Origin: Micrococcaceae bacterium RIT 802
Lineage (GTDB): Bacteria; Actinomycetota; Actinomycetes; Actinomycetales; Micrococcaceae
Reading direction: 5' to 3'
Length of the DNA stretch: 64,000 bases
Assembly (NCBI GenBank): GCA_016892645.1
Contig: JAFEMX010000016.1
Location: 27,724 to 91,723 of the forward strand
Shown here: in pieces, positions 14,806 through 23,747 of the stretch
How positions within the stretch are numbered: position 1 is the first letter of the stretch
Layout of the letters: every line of letters starts with the position of its first letter
Position numbers and translations under genes: made by a program
Notes under the pieces: generated by a model
Databases searched by the model: none
Seen by the model: the letters and a program-made list of their open reading frames with translations, nothing else
Told to the model about the DNA's origin: nothing

Positions 14806-16527
14806 ATGGCCAAGGGGCAACTTCTAGGCGTCGCGACGTGCACACTCGCCTTGATCGGCGGAACGCTCATCTCCGGGACCGCGGCATCTGCCGCTCCGAC
14901 AACGATCGATTCCACCATCGGCACCACCGCCTTCGGCGCAGCGTTCCCGGCCTCCGTTCCCGCGGCCCCTGCCACCCCGGCCCTGCCGTCGCGTGCCGAA
15001 GTCACCGCAGCGAAGAAGGACCCGGCCGCGTTGAAGTCCATGGTGGCCTCGCTCGAGGGACTCATCCTCGACTCGAACGAAGACCTGGCGGCAGCCGAGG
15101 CTTCGGCGCTCAATGACCAGGATGCCTACGAGACGACGTCCGGGGTCCTGACCGAACGCAACGCAGCGGCCACCACCGCACGGGCCGAAGCGGCCAAGGC
15201 CACCGAGTACTACGACGCGGTGAAGAAGCAGGTCGGCCAGCTGGCCGGCGACCTCTACCGCAACGGCGGCATCAACCCGGGCGTCAGCTCGATGTTGAAC
15301 GCCTCCGAGCACAACGACGTCCTCTACAAGGCAGCCACCATGCAGACGCTGGCCGCCAACCGCTCCGCCACGCTGACGACGGCCCAGCAGGCCGCCTCGC
15401 TGTGGGCCGAATGGCAGAACTACGCGGCCGATGCCGAGTCCGCCGCCGCCGACGCGGCCGACGCCAATGAAAACGCGCTCACCGCAGCCGAGCGGACCCG
15501 CTCCGCCTATGCGACCCGGGTCGACGAGCAGAAGAAACTCCGCGACGAACTCATCGGGCAGCTTGCCTACCTCCAGGACACCGAACGCGCCGCAGAGTCC
15601 CAGCGCGTCGCCGCGCTGGAAAACCAGCAGCGCGAGGAGCGCCTGAAGGCCGAACTGGCCGCCGAACCGGCCCAGCCGGCGACCGAGAAGCCGGCAGCGG
15701 AACCGGCAGTCGCCGCGGCCCCGGAGGCCGTTCCGGACGTGGTTCCGACCTCGACCTCCCTGGCGCCGACCAGCAAGCCGAAGGTCACGCGGGAGCGTCC
15801 GGCAACCGTCGCATCGGGCACCCGCGCGCCGGCCACGAAGCCCGCCTCGGCCCCGCGGCCCGTCGCCGCCGCCAAGCCGAAGCCCATCACGACGGACACC
15901 GCCTCCGCGGAGCGTGAGCAGGCACGGGCCAGGAGCCAGGCCGAGGCACGTGAGCAGGCCCGGGCGGAAGCCCGAGCCGAGCAGCGCGCCCAGCAGCGCG
16001 CCCAGGAGAAGGCAGACGCCGCCGAGCGGGCCGCGCAGAAGGCCGCGAAGGAAGCCCAAGAGCGGGCGGACCGGGAACAGGCGGCACGCGATGCGGCTGC
16101 CAAGAAGAAGGCCGAAGAAGAGGCCGCCCGGCCAGCACCGGCCCCGTCAGGCTCCTCCAAGGAGTCCGCCATCGCCTGGGCGCTGAAGACGGCAGCCGAC
16201 GACAGCAACTACTACGTCTACGGTGGAAACGGCCCCGACGCCTATGACTGCTCCAGCTTCGTCCGGGCGGCCTTCGCGAAGAGCGGCCTCTCACTCCCGC
16301 GTACCTCCAGCAGCCAGTACTTCGCCGGGGGGACCAAGGTCCCGCTGAGCCAGCTCAAGCGCGGTGACCTGGTGTTCTCCTCCAGCAACGGCGGGTCCTC
16401 GTTCTACCACGTGGCCATCTACCTGGGCGGTGGCCAGGTCGTCCACGCCCGCAACCCCAGCGTCGGCATCTCGACCACGCCGCTGAGCTGGGTCAACAAC
16501 ATGTACTCGTACGGCGTGCGGTACTAG
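14806..16527 (+). CDS. Secreted NlpC/P60 peptidoglycan hydrolase (RipA-like)
   Basis: Cell-wall endopeptidase of 573 aa expected to cleave stem peptides during division. A signal peptide covers residues 1-29 (MAKGQLLGVATCTLALIGGT... ending ASA). Residues ~60-290 are an Ala/Glu-rich coiled coil that usually autoinhibits or positions the enzyme, residues ~290-450 a Pro/Ala/Lys/Glu linker, and the NlpC/P60 domain occupies ~450-573 with catalytic Cys482 (YDCSSF), His535 (FYHVAIY) and His547 (VVHAR). GTG/ATG choice is clear from the signal peptide at 14806. Monocistronic, with a strong terminator after it. Confidence 0.93.
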   Translation: MAKGQLLGVATCTLALIGGTLISGTAASAAPTTIDSTIGTTAFGAAFPASVPAAPATPALPSRAEVTAAKKDPAALKSMVASLEGLILDSNEDLAAAEASALNDQDAYETTSGVLTERNAAATTARAEAAKATEYYDAVKKQVGQLAGDLYRNGGINPGVSSMLNASEHNDVLYKAATMQTLAANRSATLTTAQQAASLWAEWQNYAADAESAAADAADANENALTAAERTRSAYATRVDEQKKLRDELIGQLAYLQDTERAAESQRVAALENQQREERLKAELAAEPAQPATEKPAAEPAVAAAPEAVPDVVPTSTSLAPTSKPKVTRERPATVASGTRAPATKPASAPRPVAAAKPKPITTDTASAEREQARARSQAEAREQARAEARAEQRAQQRAQEKADAAERAAQKAAKEAQERADREQAARDAAAKKKAEEEAARPAPAPSGSSKESAIAWALKTAADDSNYYVYGGNGPDAYDCSSFVRAAFAKSGLSLPRTSSSQYFAGGTKVPLSQLKRGDLVFSSSNGGSSFYHVAIYLGGGQVVHARNPSVGISTTPLSWVNNMYSYGVRY

Positions 16528-16543
16528 CGCTAACCTTCCGTGC

Positions 16544-16589
16544 ACGACGACGAGGCCCCCTTCCACACGGAAGGGGGCCTCCTCGTCGT
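16544..16589. terminator. Bidirectional terminator between the NlpC/P60 and Usp genes
   Basis: A very long stem: 13 bp (GAGGCCCCCTTCC at 16552-16564 against 16569-16581) plus, after one C-C mismatch, 7 more base pairs, closing a 4-nt ACAC loop. It lies between two convergent genes (stops at 16527 and 16609), so it probably serves both strands. Confidence 0.8.
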
Positions 16590-16608
16590 ACCCGGCGGGT
16601 GGAGTGGT

Positions 16609-17577
16609 TCAGGCCCCGTCGGGCGCGTCGAAGCTGGCACGGTCATCCAACCGCGGGTCCGGCGAGTCCGGGACGACCAGCACGGGCCCCTTGGAGTGGT
16701 GCAGGACGCCCTGCGAGGTGGAGCCCAGCAGCATGCCGGCAAAACCACCGCGCCCGCGCGACCCGGTGACCATCAGCGTTGCCTTGGCGGATTCCTCGAT
16801 GAGGACCTCGATCGGCGCCCCCTCGATGACCTCGGTCTCGATGACCAGATCGGGGAAGTGGCTGGCGAGCCAGCGGGAACCGACCGTGAGCTGCCGGCGC
16901 ACGTCGATGGTCAGGGCCTCCTGGTCGACGGTGGCGGGCATCCAGGCCAGCGATCCGCTCACCGGGGGCAGCGCGCACACGATGCGCAGCGGGATGCCCC
17001 GGGTCGTTGCCTGCTCGGCGGCGACCAGCACGGCACGGCGCGCCCGGTCGGAGCCGTCGACGCCGACCACGACCACGTCGCGGACCGCCGGGTCCTGCGG
17101 GGTCCGTTTGGACACGCACAACGGGACGACGACGGTGGGGCACTTGGCATGGGCGGGAAGGGCGCTGCTGACGGATCCGAGCAGCCGGCCGACGAAGCCG
17201 CCGCGGCCGCGGGTGCCGACCACGACGAGGTCGGCCTCCTCGCTGAGCTCCATCAGCACGCCGGAGGGATCGCCGGATTCGATGCGCAGGCGCACGTCCA
17301 CGCCGATGTCCCCGATCCGCGCCTTGGCTGCGTCGAGGACCTCCTGCGCGCCGTCGCGGATGACCTGGTCATCCAGGGTGGCGTAGCCGGCATCCATGCT
17401 GGAGGCGGCGAAGACGGGGATCGTGTAGGAGGTGACGATGTTCAACGGGACATCCCGCCGTCGTGCCTCGGCCGCAGCCCAGTCCAGGGCGCACAGCGCC
17501 GGATCCGAGCCGTCGACGCCGACGACAATGCCGTTCGCCGCCGCCGCGGCCTCCTGTGGAACACTGGCTTCGCTCAT
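16609..17577 (-). CDS. Tandem-domain universal stress protein
   Basis: A 322-aa protein of two Usp domains in tandem (residues ~15-160 and ~170-322). Both keep the ATP-binding signature: GTRGRGGFVGRLLGSVS in the first and GSRGRGGFAGMLLGSTS in the second, and both start with the GVDGSDPA / GVDGSDRA strand-loop. Such proteins are induced in stress or hypoxia in actinobacteria. The ATG at 17577 follows AAGGAG; the frame is open 34 codons upstream without similarity. Monocistronic and divergent from the NCS2 permease. Confidence 0.92.
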   Translation of the reverse strand: MSEASVPQEAAAAANGIVVGVDGSDPALCALDWAAAEARRRDVPLNIVTSYTIPVFAASSMDAGYATLDDQVIRDGAQEVLDAAKARIGDIGVDVRLRIESGDPSGVLMELSEEADLVVVGTRGRGGFVGRLLGSVSSALPAHAKCPTVVVPLCVSKRTPQDPAVRDVVVVGVDGSDRARRAVLVAAEQATTRGIPLRIVCALPPVSGSLAWMPATVDQEALTIDVRRQLTVGSRWLASHFPDLVIETEVIEGAPIEVLIEESAKATLMVTGSRGRGGFAGMLLGSTSQGVLHHSKGPVLVVPDSPDPRLDDRASFDAPDGA

Positions 17578-17702
17578 GACGGTCACTCCTTGGCAGTCGG
17601 GTCGTGGTGTCTTCCGGCTAGTTCCCACCGTGGTGGTCTTGTTCCTCACACTACCCACTTCCGGCTCGTTTGAACCCACCGGCGCCCACTAGGATTCTGC
17701 CC

Positions 17703-19145
17703 ATGGCTAAAAACGGGCTCGGCACCCTCGACCGCTACTTCAAGATCACCGAACGCGGTTCCACCTACTCACGGGAGATCCGGGGCGGCCTGGCCACCTT
17801 CTTCGCCATGAGCTACATCGTGGTGCTCAACCCGCTGATCCTCTCCGGTGCCGACGCCACCGGCGCCGAGCTCGGGGCGGCCCGCGTCGCCGCCGCCACC
17901 GCCCTGGTCGCCGGCGTGTTGACCATCCTCATGGGGGCGTGGGCCAAACACCCCTTCGCCCTGGCCACCGGGCTCGGCGTGAACGCCTTCGTCGCCGTCA
18001 CCGTCGCCACCAACCCGGGCCTGACCTGGCCCGATGTCATGGGCCTGGTCGTCATTTCCGGTGCGACCATGCTGGTCCTGGTCCTCACCGGCTTCCGGAC
18101 CGCCGTGTTCAACGCCGTCCCGCCGAGCCTGAAGACCGCGATCGTGGTCGGCATCGGCATGTTCATCGCCCTGATCGGCCTGGTCAACGCCGGCTTCGTG
18201 CGGCGCATCCCCGACGCCGCGGGGACCACCGTGCCCGTCGGCCTCGGGTTCGACGGCGAACTGGTCGGCTGGCCGACGCTGGTCTTCGTCGTCGGCCTGC
18301 TGCTGACCATGGGCCTGGTGATCCGCCAGGTCAAGGGCGCGATCCTCATCGGCATCGTCGTCGCCTCCGTGCTGGCCAACATCCTCGAGGCCGTCTTCCA
18401 CATCGGCCCGTCCTTCGACGGGGCCGGCGCCCACCCCCAGGGCTGGTCGCTGGTGGTGCCCTCGATGCCCGACTGGGCCGCGCCGGACCTGAGCCTGATC
18501 GGGCAGGCCAACGTGGTGGGCCCGTTCCAGCACCTGGGCACGACGTCGGCCCTGCTGCTGGCCTTCGTCATCCTCCTGTCGATCTTCTTCGACGCCATGG
18601 GCACCATGGTCGGGCTGGCCAACGAGGCCGGCAACGTCGACGAGGACGGGAACATCTACGACGTCGACCGGGTCCTGCTGGTCGATTCCCTCGGTGCCAT
18701 CGCCGGTGGCGGCGCGTCGGCGTCCTCGAGCCAGATCTACGTCGAATCGGGCGCGGGCATCGGCGAGGGCGCCCGTACCGGCCTGGCGTCCATCGTGACC
18801 GGCCTGCTGTTCATCGCCGCCATGTTCCTCACCCCGCTGATCCACCTGGTCCCGTTCGAGGCCGTCGCCCCGGCACTGGTGGTCGTCGGCTTCATGATGA
18901 TCACCCAGATCACCAAGATCGACTGGACGGACTGGGGCGTCGCCCTGCCGGCCTTCCTGACCTTCATCCTCATGCCCTTCACCTACTCGATCGCCAACGG
19001 CATCGGCGCCGGCTTCGTCGCCTACGTCTTCGTGCGCTCGATCCAGGGCCGGGCGAAGGAGATCCACCCGCTGATGTGGGCCGTCGCCGCGGCGTTCGTG
19101 CTGTTCTTCGGCATCGGGATCATCGAGCAGGCCGTCGGCATGTAG
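17703..19145 (+). CDS. NCS2-family purine permease (AzgA type)
   Basis: Integral membrane transporter of 480 aa with 12-14 hydrophobic spans. It starts MAKNGLGTLDRYFKITERGS and TYSREIRGGLATFFAMSYIV, the typical AzgA-type opening. The conserved acidic motif DAMGTMVGLANEAG and the following SSSQIYVESGAG segment, which line the substrate site, are intact. Family members import adenine, guanine or hypoxanthine with protons. The ATG at 17703 was preferred to one 33 nt upstream on the basis of family length. A Nudix gene follows 28 nt downstream. Confidence 0.92.
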   Translation: MAKNGLGTLDRYFKITERGSTYSREIRGGLATFFAMSYIVVLNPLILSGADATGAELGAARVAAATALVAGVLTILMGAWAKHPFALATGLGVNAFVAVTVATNPGLTWPDVMGLVVISGATMLVLVLTGFRTAVFNAVPPSLKTAIVVGIGMFIALIGLVNAGFVRRIPDAAGTTVPVGLGFDGELVGWPTLVFVVGLLLTMGLVIRQVKGAILIGIVVASVLANILEAVFHIGPSFDGAGAHPQGWSLVVPSMPDWAAPDLSLIGQANVVGPFQHLGTTSALLLAFVILLSIFFDAMGTMVGLANEAGNVDEDGNIYDVDRVLLVDSLGAIAGGGASASSSQIYVESGAGIGEGARTGLASIVTGLLFIAAMFLTPLIHLVPFEAVAPALVVVGFMMITQITKIDWTDWGVALPAFLTFILMPFTYSIANGIGAGFVAYVFVRSIQGRAKEIHPLMWAVAAAFVLFFGIGIIEQAVGM

Positions 19146-19173
19146 CCGGTCGCCCCGCGGCTACAGTGGCCCC

Positions 19174-19668
19174 ATGGGACATGTCGGGTCGTACCTGTGG
19201 CGGCTGCGCGAACTCGTGGGCCCGCGCCTGCTGCTGCTGCCGGGCGCGCAGGTGATCGCCCTGGATGGCGACGGCCGCGCGCTGTTCCAGCGCCGTGCCG
19301 ACACCGGGGACTGGGAGTTCCCCGGCGGCGGGGCCGAACCGGGCCAGGACTTCCGCGCGGCGGCCGTGGCCGAACTCGCCGAGGAGACGGGCCTGCACGC
19401 CGAGCCCGCGGCGCTGATCCCGTTCGCGACCTTGTCCGATCCGGGCTACCACGAGCTGGAATACCCCAACGGGGACCGGGTCCACGCCTTCGCCCTGTGC
19501 TTCGTCTGGCCGGGCGCCGCCGGGTCGCTCCGGGCCGAGGCGTCCGAGGTCACCGAGCTCGGCTTCCACGGGCTGGATGATCCTCCGCAGCCGATGAGCC
19601 GTGCGGCGGCCCGGGTGCTGGAGCTCTACCGCGAGTACGTGCGCACGGGCACCTTTCAGGCCTCCTGA
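19174..19668 (+). CDS. Nudix-fold protein with a degenerate Nudix box
   Basis: A 164-aa protein with the Nudix fold (AQVIALDGDGRALFQRRADT, then GDWEFPGGGAEPG). The box reads GGGAEPGQDFRAAAVAELAE followed by ETGL. Compared with GX5EX7REUXEEXGU, the first Glu is Gln and the Arg is Ala, while the metal-binding E-L-x-E-E core is kept. Activity on nucleoside diphosphate substrates is therefore plausible but not assured. The last 13 nt overlap the end of the convergent spermidine-synthase-like gene. It may be cotranscribed with the purine permease. Confidence 0.85.
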   Translation: MGHVGSYLWRLRELVGPRLLLLPGAQVIALDGDGRALFQRRADTGDWEFPGGGAEPGQDFRAAAVAELAEETGLHAEPAALIPFATLSDPGYHELEYPNGDRVHAFALCFVWPGAAGSLRAEASEVTELGFHGLDDPPQPMSRAAARVLELYREYVRTGTFQAS

Positions 19669-20534
19669 GGTCCCGCCGGTTCCGCCTCGATCGGCGCCGC
19701 GGTCCCGGCGAAGGAACGGACCCGGGCATCGTCCCAGTGCTGGGCCGGCACCGCCCCGCCGAGCAGTTCGCGCAGCATGGCCGGTCCCGCGGGGATGGGC
19801 GCGTTCGAGCCGGCGATGACCATGTTCCCGTAGCGCCGGCCCTTGAGCATGGCGGGGTCCGCGACGATGGCGGTGTGGGCGAAGACGGCGCCGATGGTTG
19901 CCGCCTCCCGCCGGGCGGTCTCCAGCTGGGGGGTGTCCCCGCAGTTCACCACATACAGCCCGTCGCCGGCCAGGACGCGGGCGGCCTCGCGGGTGAACGC
20001 GAGGGTGGTCAGGTCGGCGGGGGTCTTGTCCCCGGCGAACACGTCGCGGATGACCAGGTCGCGGGTGTCGTCGGTCAGCGAGCGCAGCACCTGTCCGGCC
20101 TCGCCGGTGCGCAGGCGCAGCAGCGGGGCGCGGGGCAGGTCGAACCAGCCCCTGACCAGTTCGGCCAGCCGCCCGTCGAGTTCGACGACGACCTGGCGGG
20201 AGTCCGGGTAGGCTGCGGCGGCCCACCGGGCCATCGAGCAGGCTCCCCCACCCAGGTGCAGGGCCCGCAGCCGCCGGGCACCGCCGTCGTGCATCGCCGG
20301 GAAGCGCGCGGTGACCAGCGCCGCCATCCACCGCATGTATTCGAAGTCCAGGCGCAGCGGGTCCGCGAGGTCCACATGCGAGGAGGGCACGCCGTTGACC
20401 TTGAGGATCCAGCCGTCGTCGTCGTAGGGGTCGCGTTCGAGCGTGGCGGTGCCGGTGTCGATCGGGTAGTCGCCGGCCACCGGTCCACTGTCCGCGGCGG
20501 GGGCCGGGGATTTGCGGGAGCGGGATTTAGCCAC
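19656..20534 (-). CDS. Spermidine-synthase-like SAM-fold protein
   Basis: A 292-aa protein with a Rossmann methyltransferase-type domain: LRALHLGGGACSMARWAAAA, QVVVELDGRLAELVRGW, and DLVIRDVFAGDKTPADLTTL. This is the polyamine-synthase fold, but the canonical Asp-rich putrescine site of spermidine synthase is not clear, as in many actinobacterial SpeE-like paralogues, so polyamine synthesis should not be assumed. The ATG region MAKSRSRKSPAP overlaps the GNAT gene by 8 nt; the two form a minus-strand pair. Confidence 0.82.
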   Translation of the reverse strand: MAKSRSRKSPAPAADSGPVAGDYPIDTGTATLERDPYDDDGWILKVNGVPSSHVDLADPLRLDFEYMRWMAALVTARFPAMHDGGARRLRALHLGGGACSMARWAAAAYPDSRQVVVELDGRLAELVRGWFDLPRAPLLRLRTGEAGQVLRSLTDDTRDLVIRDVFAGDKTPADLTTLAFTREAARVLAGDGLYVVNCGDTPQLETARREAATIGAVFAHTAIVADPAMLKGRRYGNMVIAGSNAPIPAGPAMLRELLGGAVPAQHWDDARVRSFAGTAAPIEAEPAGPQEA

Positions 20535-21045
20535 GGGGCGCCGGCCGGACCATGCGGACCTCGTAGAGACCGCCCCAGACCTCGGACAGCTCCTCGCGTG
20601 CGCCGTCGAGGCCGAAGCCGTGCTTGCGGTAGAAGGCCTGGGCGCGCGGGTTGTGCTCGAGCACCCACAGCGCGGCGGGCAGGGTGCCGATGGCCGCGTG
20701 CATCAGGCGGGCGCCGAGGCCGGTGCCGTAGGCCTCGGCCAGGACGTAGAGCATCTGCAGTTCGGCGGTGGCGCCGGTGTCCGCGTCCTCGTCCAGGACC
20801 GGGGCCCCGCCGGCGCAGCCGACGATCCGCCCGGCGGGATCGGCGCCGACCCACAGTTCGGCCCCGGCGGCCAGGCCACGCGTCCACCAGTCGACCTGGG
20901 CGTCGTGGCGGGACTCCTCGAGCTCGAAGAAGGATGCGGGACGCTGGTCGCCGTAGGTTTCGCGCCAGGCCGCCAGTTTCATGGCCAGCGTGGCGGGGAT
21001 GTCCTCGACGGTGGCCAGGCGGACGGTGTATTCGGTGGTGCTCAC
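20527..21045 (-). CDS. GNAT family N-acetyltransferase
   Basis: A 172-aa acetyltransferase. It reads YTVRLATVEDIPATLAMKLA at the N terminus, ADPAGRIVGCAGGAPVLDED in the core, and AYGTGLGARLMHAAIG as the acetyl-CoA pyrophosphate loop (Q/RxxGxG/A form GTGLGA). C-terminal AQAFYRKHGFGLDGA is the usual GNAT ending. Substrate unknown. It starts with GTG at 21045 and its stop overlaps the next gene by 8 nt. Confidence 0.88.
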   Translation of the reverse strand: MSTTEYTVRLATVEDIPATLAMKLAAWRETYGDQRPASFFELEESRHDAQVDWWTRGLAAGAELWVGADPAGRIVGCAGGAPVLDEDADTGATAELQMLYVLAEAYGTGLGARLMHAAIGTLPAALWVLEHNPRAQAFYRKHGFGLDGAREELSEVWGGLYEVRMVRPAPRG

Positions 21046-21079
21046 CCCACCAGCGTACTGGGGTGCGGCACCTGTCCGG

Positions 21080-21754
21080 TCAGCGGACGACGGCGAGCGC
21101 GAACCCGTCCCAGCCCTTGGCGCCGGTGGTCTGCAGGGCGGTGGCGTCCAGCCGGGGGTCGCCGCCGACGATGTCCAGGACCTCGCGGGTCCCGTTGGTG
21201 GCCCGGCCCTCCTCGGTGGAGGCGTCGCCGGGGTGCAGGACGGTGCCGTTGCGCACGACGTTGTCCACGATGATGATCGAGCCGGAGCGGGTCAGCTCCA
21301 GGGATTCGAGCACGTAGTGGGGGTTGTTTTCCTTGTCGGCGTCGATGAACACCAGGTCGAAGGGTGCCACGTCCTCCCGGCGCAGCGCGGCCAGCGTGTC
21401 CCGGGCGGCACCGATCCGGATGTCCACCCGGTCCCCGAGCCCGGCGGCGTCGAGGTTCCGGCGGGCGACCTCGGCGTGGAGGGGCTCGAATTCGCAGGTG
21501 GTCACGTGGCCGTCGGGGCCGACGCCCTCGGCGAGCCAGCTGGTGCTGTAGCCGCCGAGCGTGCCGATCTCCAGGACGCGGCGGGCCCCGGAGATGCGGG
21601 CGAGCAGCTTCAGCAGCTTGCCCTGGCCGGCGCTGACCTCGATCTGCGGCAGTCCGGCGGCGTGCGCCGCGGCGCGGCCGGCGGCGAAGGCGGGTGGCTC
21701 GTCGACCACGCCCGCGCGCAGGTAGTCGTCGACCTCTGCCGGTTCGGCGGCCAT
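21080..21754 (-). CDS. O-methyltransferase (class I, catechol OMT-like)
   Basis: SAM-dependent O-methyltransferase of 224 aa in the PF01596 family. VLEIGTLGGYSTSWLAEGVG is the SAM-binding motif I, VTTCEFEPLHAEVAR motif II, and DLVFIDADKENNPHYVLESL contains the metal-binding Asp pair, followed by IIIVDNVVRNG. Length is normal. The substrate is unknown; catechols or caffeoyl-type phenols are the usual ones. It starts 3 nt after the stop of the thiamine-binding-type gene, so the two are cotranscribed. Confidence 0.9.
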   Translation of the reverse strand: MAAEPAEVDDYLRAGVVDEPPAFAAGRAAAHAAGLPQIEVSAGQGKLLKLLARISGARRVLEIGTLGGYSTSWLAEGVGPDGHVTTCEFEPLHAEVARRNLDAAGLGDRVDIRIGAARDTLAALRREDVAPFDLVFIDADKENNPHYVLESLELTRSGSIIIVDNVVRNGTVLHPGDASTEEGRATNGTREVLDIVGGDPRLDATALQTTGAKGWDGFALAVVR

Positions 21755-21757
21755 GGC

Positions 21758-22066
21758 TCAGTCCCCCATCCGTTCGAGCGCCTTCTGCAGGCGGTCGACC
21801 TTGCCGGTCAGCTCGCCGGTGTGGCCGGGCCGGATGTCGGCCTTGAGGACCAGCGAGACGCGGTTGCCGTAGGCGGCGACGGCCTCGGTGGCCCGTTTCA
21901 CCACGTCCATCACCTCGTCCCAGTCGCCCTCGATCTCGGTGAACATCGAGGAGGTGCTGTTCGGCAACCCGGAGTCCCGGACGACTTTTACGGCGGCGGC
22001 CACGGCGTCGTGCACCGACCCGTCGGTGTTCGGCATGTTGGTGGAAACGGAGAAGGCAACGATCAT
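21758..22066 (-). CDS. Thiamine-binding-type protein (MTH1187/YkoF-like)
   Basis: A 102-aa ferredoxin-fold protein starting MIVAFSVSTNMPNTDGSVHD and containing SSMFTEIEGDWDEVMDVVKRA and VSLVLKADIRPGHTGELTGK, which match the MTH1187/YkoF (DUF77) family that binds thiamine or its HMP moiety. The start at 22066 fits the family N terminus; the frame is open further upstream but overlaps the divergent permease promoter. Probably cotranscribed with the O-methyltransferase. Confidence 0.87.
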   Translation of the reverse strand: MIVAFSVSTNMPNTDGSVHDAVAAAVKVVRDSGLPNSTSSMFTEIEGDWDEVMDVVKRATEAVAAYGNRVSLVLKADIRPGHTGELTGKVDRLQKALERMGD

Positions 22067-22196
22067 GCCTTCAGCGTGCCACCCGGGGCCGGGCTTGTCA
22101 CCATCGGAATTGTGTTTGATCGCACACCATGTGCCAGAGTAGATGCGGCCCGCCCACACCGCGGACCACCCCCATAGCCGCGACCCAGGCAGGACC

Positions 22197-23615
22197 ATGC
22201 ACGCAACGACCACGAAAACAGCGCCGAAAACCGGAAGCCCGCTCAACCGCAAGCTCTCGCTGCGGCACATCCGCTTCATCGCCCTGGGATCGGCGATCGG
22301 CACCGGCCTGTTCTACGGTTCGGCCGAAACCATCCAGGCGGCCGGTCCCGCGGTCCTGCTGGCCTACATCGTCGCCGGCTGCGTGGTCTTCACCGTGATG
22401 CGGGCCCTGGGCGAACTGGCGGTCAGGCATCCCGTGGCCGGGTCCTTCGCCCAGTACGCCAACCGCTACATCAGCCCCCGCGTCGGTTTCCTGGCCGGCT
22501 GGACGTTCGCCTTCGAGATGATCGTCGTGGCCATCGCCGACATGACCGCCGTGGGCCAGTACATGGGCATGTGGTACCCCGACGCCCCGGGCTGGATCTG
22601 GATGCTCGCGGCGATGCTGCTCATCGGCGGGCTGAACCTGCTGCGCGTGAGCGTCTTCGGCGAGCTGGAGTTCTGGTTCACGCTCATCAAGATCGTCACC
22701 ATCATCGCCATGATCGCCGGCGGCCTGTACCTCATCGTCTTCGGCGTCACCGTCGGGGGCTACCACCCGGGCCTGCACAACCTCGTGGACCACGGCGGCT
22801 TCGCCCCGTTCGGCGTCTGGGGCATCGTGATGAGCCTGGGCATCGTCGTCTTCTCCTTCGGCGGCATCGAGACGCTGGGCATGACCGCCGGGGAGACCGG
22901 GGACCCCGCGACCGCCATCCCCAAGGCCGTCAACACGGTGCCGATGCGCATCCTGATCTTCTACGTGCTCTCGCTGGGCGTCATGCTGTGCATGTTCCCC
23001 TGGAACGAAATCGGCTCGGAGGGCAGCCCGTTCGTGCAGGTCTTCGCCGGCCTGGGCATCCCCGCGGCCGAGCACATCATCAATGCCGTGGTGCTGACCG
23101 CGGCGCTGTCGGCGATGAACTCCATCTTCTACGCCGCCACCCGGACGATGTACGGGCTGGCCGAGCAGGGCCAGGCGCCGGCCTCCTTCGGTCGGGTCTC
23201 CCGCAACGGGATCCCCGTCTGGCCGGTCGGCGTCGTCGCCGCCTGCCTGCTGGTGGGGCTGGGCCTGTACTTCTGGATCCCGGACGAGCTGTTCCTCATC
23301 GTCGCATCCATCGCCACGTTCGCCACCGTGTTCACCTGGGCGGTCATCCTGCTGGCCCACCATCGGATGCGCCTGGAGCTGCGGGCGGCCGGGCAGAGGC
23401 CGGGGAAGTACGTGATGCCGTTCTGGCCGGTGCTCAGCTACCTCGGGCTGGCCTTCATGGCGTGCATCGTCGTCATCCTGGGCTTCAGCGAGTCGGGGCG
23501 GACAGCCCTCATCGTCGGCGTCGTCTGGATTGCCCTGCTCCTCATCGCCTACCGGTTCGTCGGCGCGGACGGCCGCCGGAAGATCGAACTCGAGAGCACG
23601 GAAGCCGCTTCCTGA
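22197..23615 (+). CDS. Amino-acid permease (APC superfamily, AAT family)
   Basis: A 472-aa transporter with 12 predicted spans. The N-terminal motif LSLRHIRFIALGSAIGTGLF is the GSAIGTGLF first-span signature of bacterial AAT permeases (AroP, CycA, ProY types), with GPAVLLAYIVAGCVVFTVMR and the ELA motif next. The ATG at 22197 follows GGCAGG and leaves a short hydrophilic N terminus before the family start. Amino acid specificity cannot be read from the sequence. Monocistronic. Confidence 0.92.
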   Translation: MHATTTKTAPKTGSPLNRKLSLRHIRFIALGSAIGTGLFYGSAETIQAAGPAVLLAYIVAGCVVFTVMRALGELAVRHPVAGSFAQYANRYISPRVGFLAGWTFAFEMIVVAIADMTAVGQYMGMWYPDAPGWIWMLAAMLLIGGLNLLRVSVFGELEFWFTLIKIVTIIAMIAGGLYLIVFGVTVGGYHPGLHNLVDHGGFAPFGVWGIVMSLGIVVFSFGGIETLGMTAGETGDPATAIPKAVNTVPMRILIFYVLSLGVMLCMFPWNEIGSEGSPFVQVFAGLGIPAAEHIINAVVLTAALSAMNSIFYAATRTMYGLAEQGQAPASFGRVSRNGIPVWPVGVVAACLLVGLGLYFWIPDELFLIVASIATFATVFTWAVILLAHHRMRLELRAAGQRPGKYVMPFWPVLSYLGLAFMACIVVILGFSESGRTALIVGVVWIALLLIAYRFVGADGRRKIELESTEAAS

Positions 23616-23653
23616 CAGGGTGCGGGCCGGACGTGACGGCCCTCACGCGGAGG

Positions 23654-23671
23654 ATCAACCGTTCGGTTGAT
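23654..23671. promoter_or_regulatory. Perfect 18-bp palindromic operator upstream of the FtsX-type exporter
   Basis: ATCAACCGTTCGGTTGAT is a perfect palindrome 76 bp before the GTG start of the permease gene. Size and the ACCG-nn-CGGT core fit a TetR-family operator. A near copy (ATCAACCGAACGGTGGAT) occurs at 41429-41446 upstream of a DUF2871 gene, which strongly supports a shared regulator. No regulator gene for it lies in the window. Confidence 0.7.
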
Positions 23672-23747
23672 GGAGCGGATTCGGCTTCGCGGGACAGTTG
23701 AAACACAGGCCAAACGGCCACTGTTTCCCGCGAAAGAAGAAGTAGAC

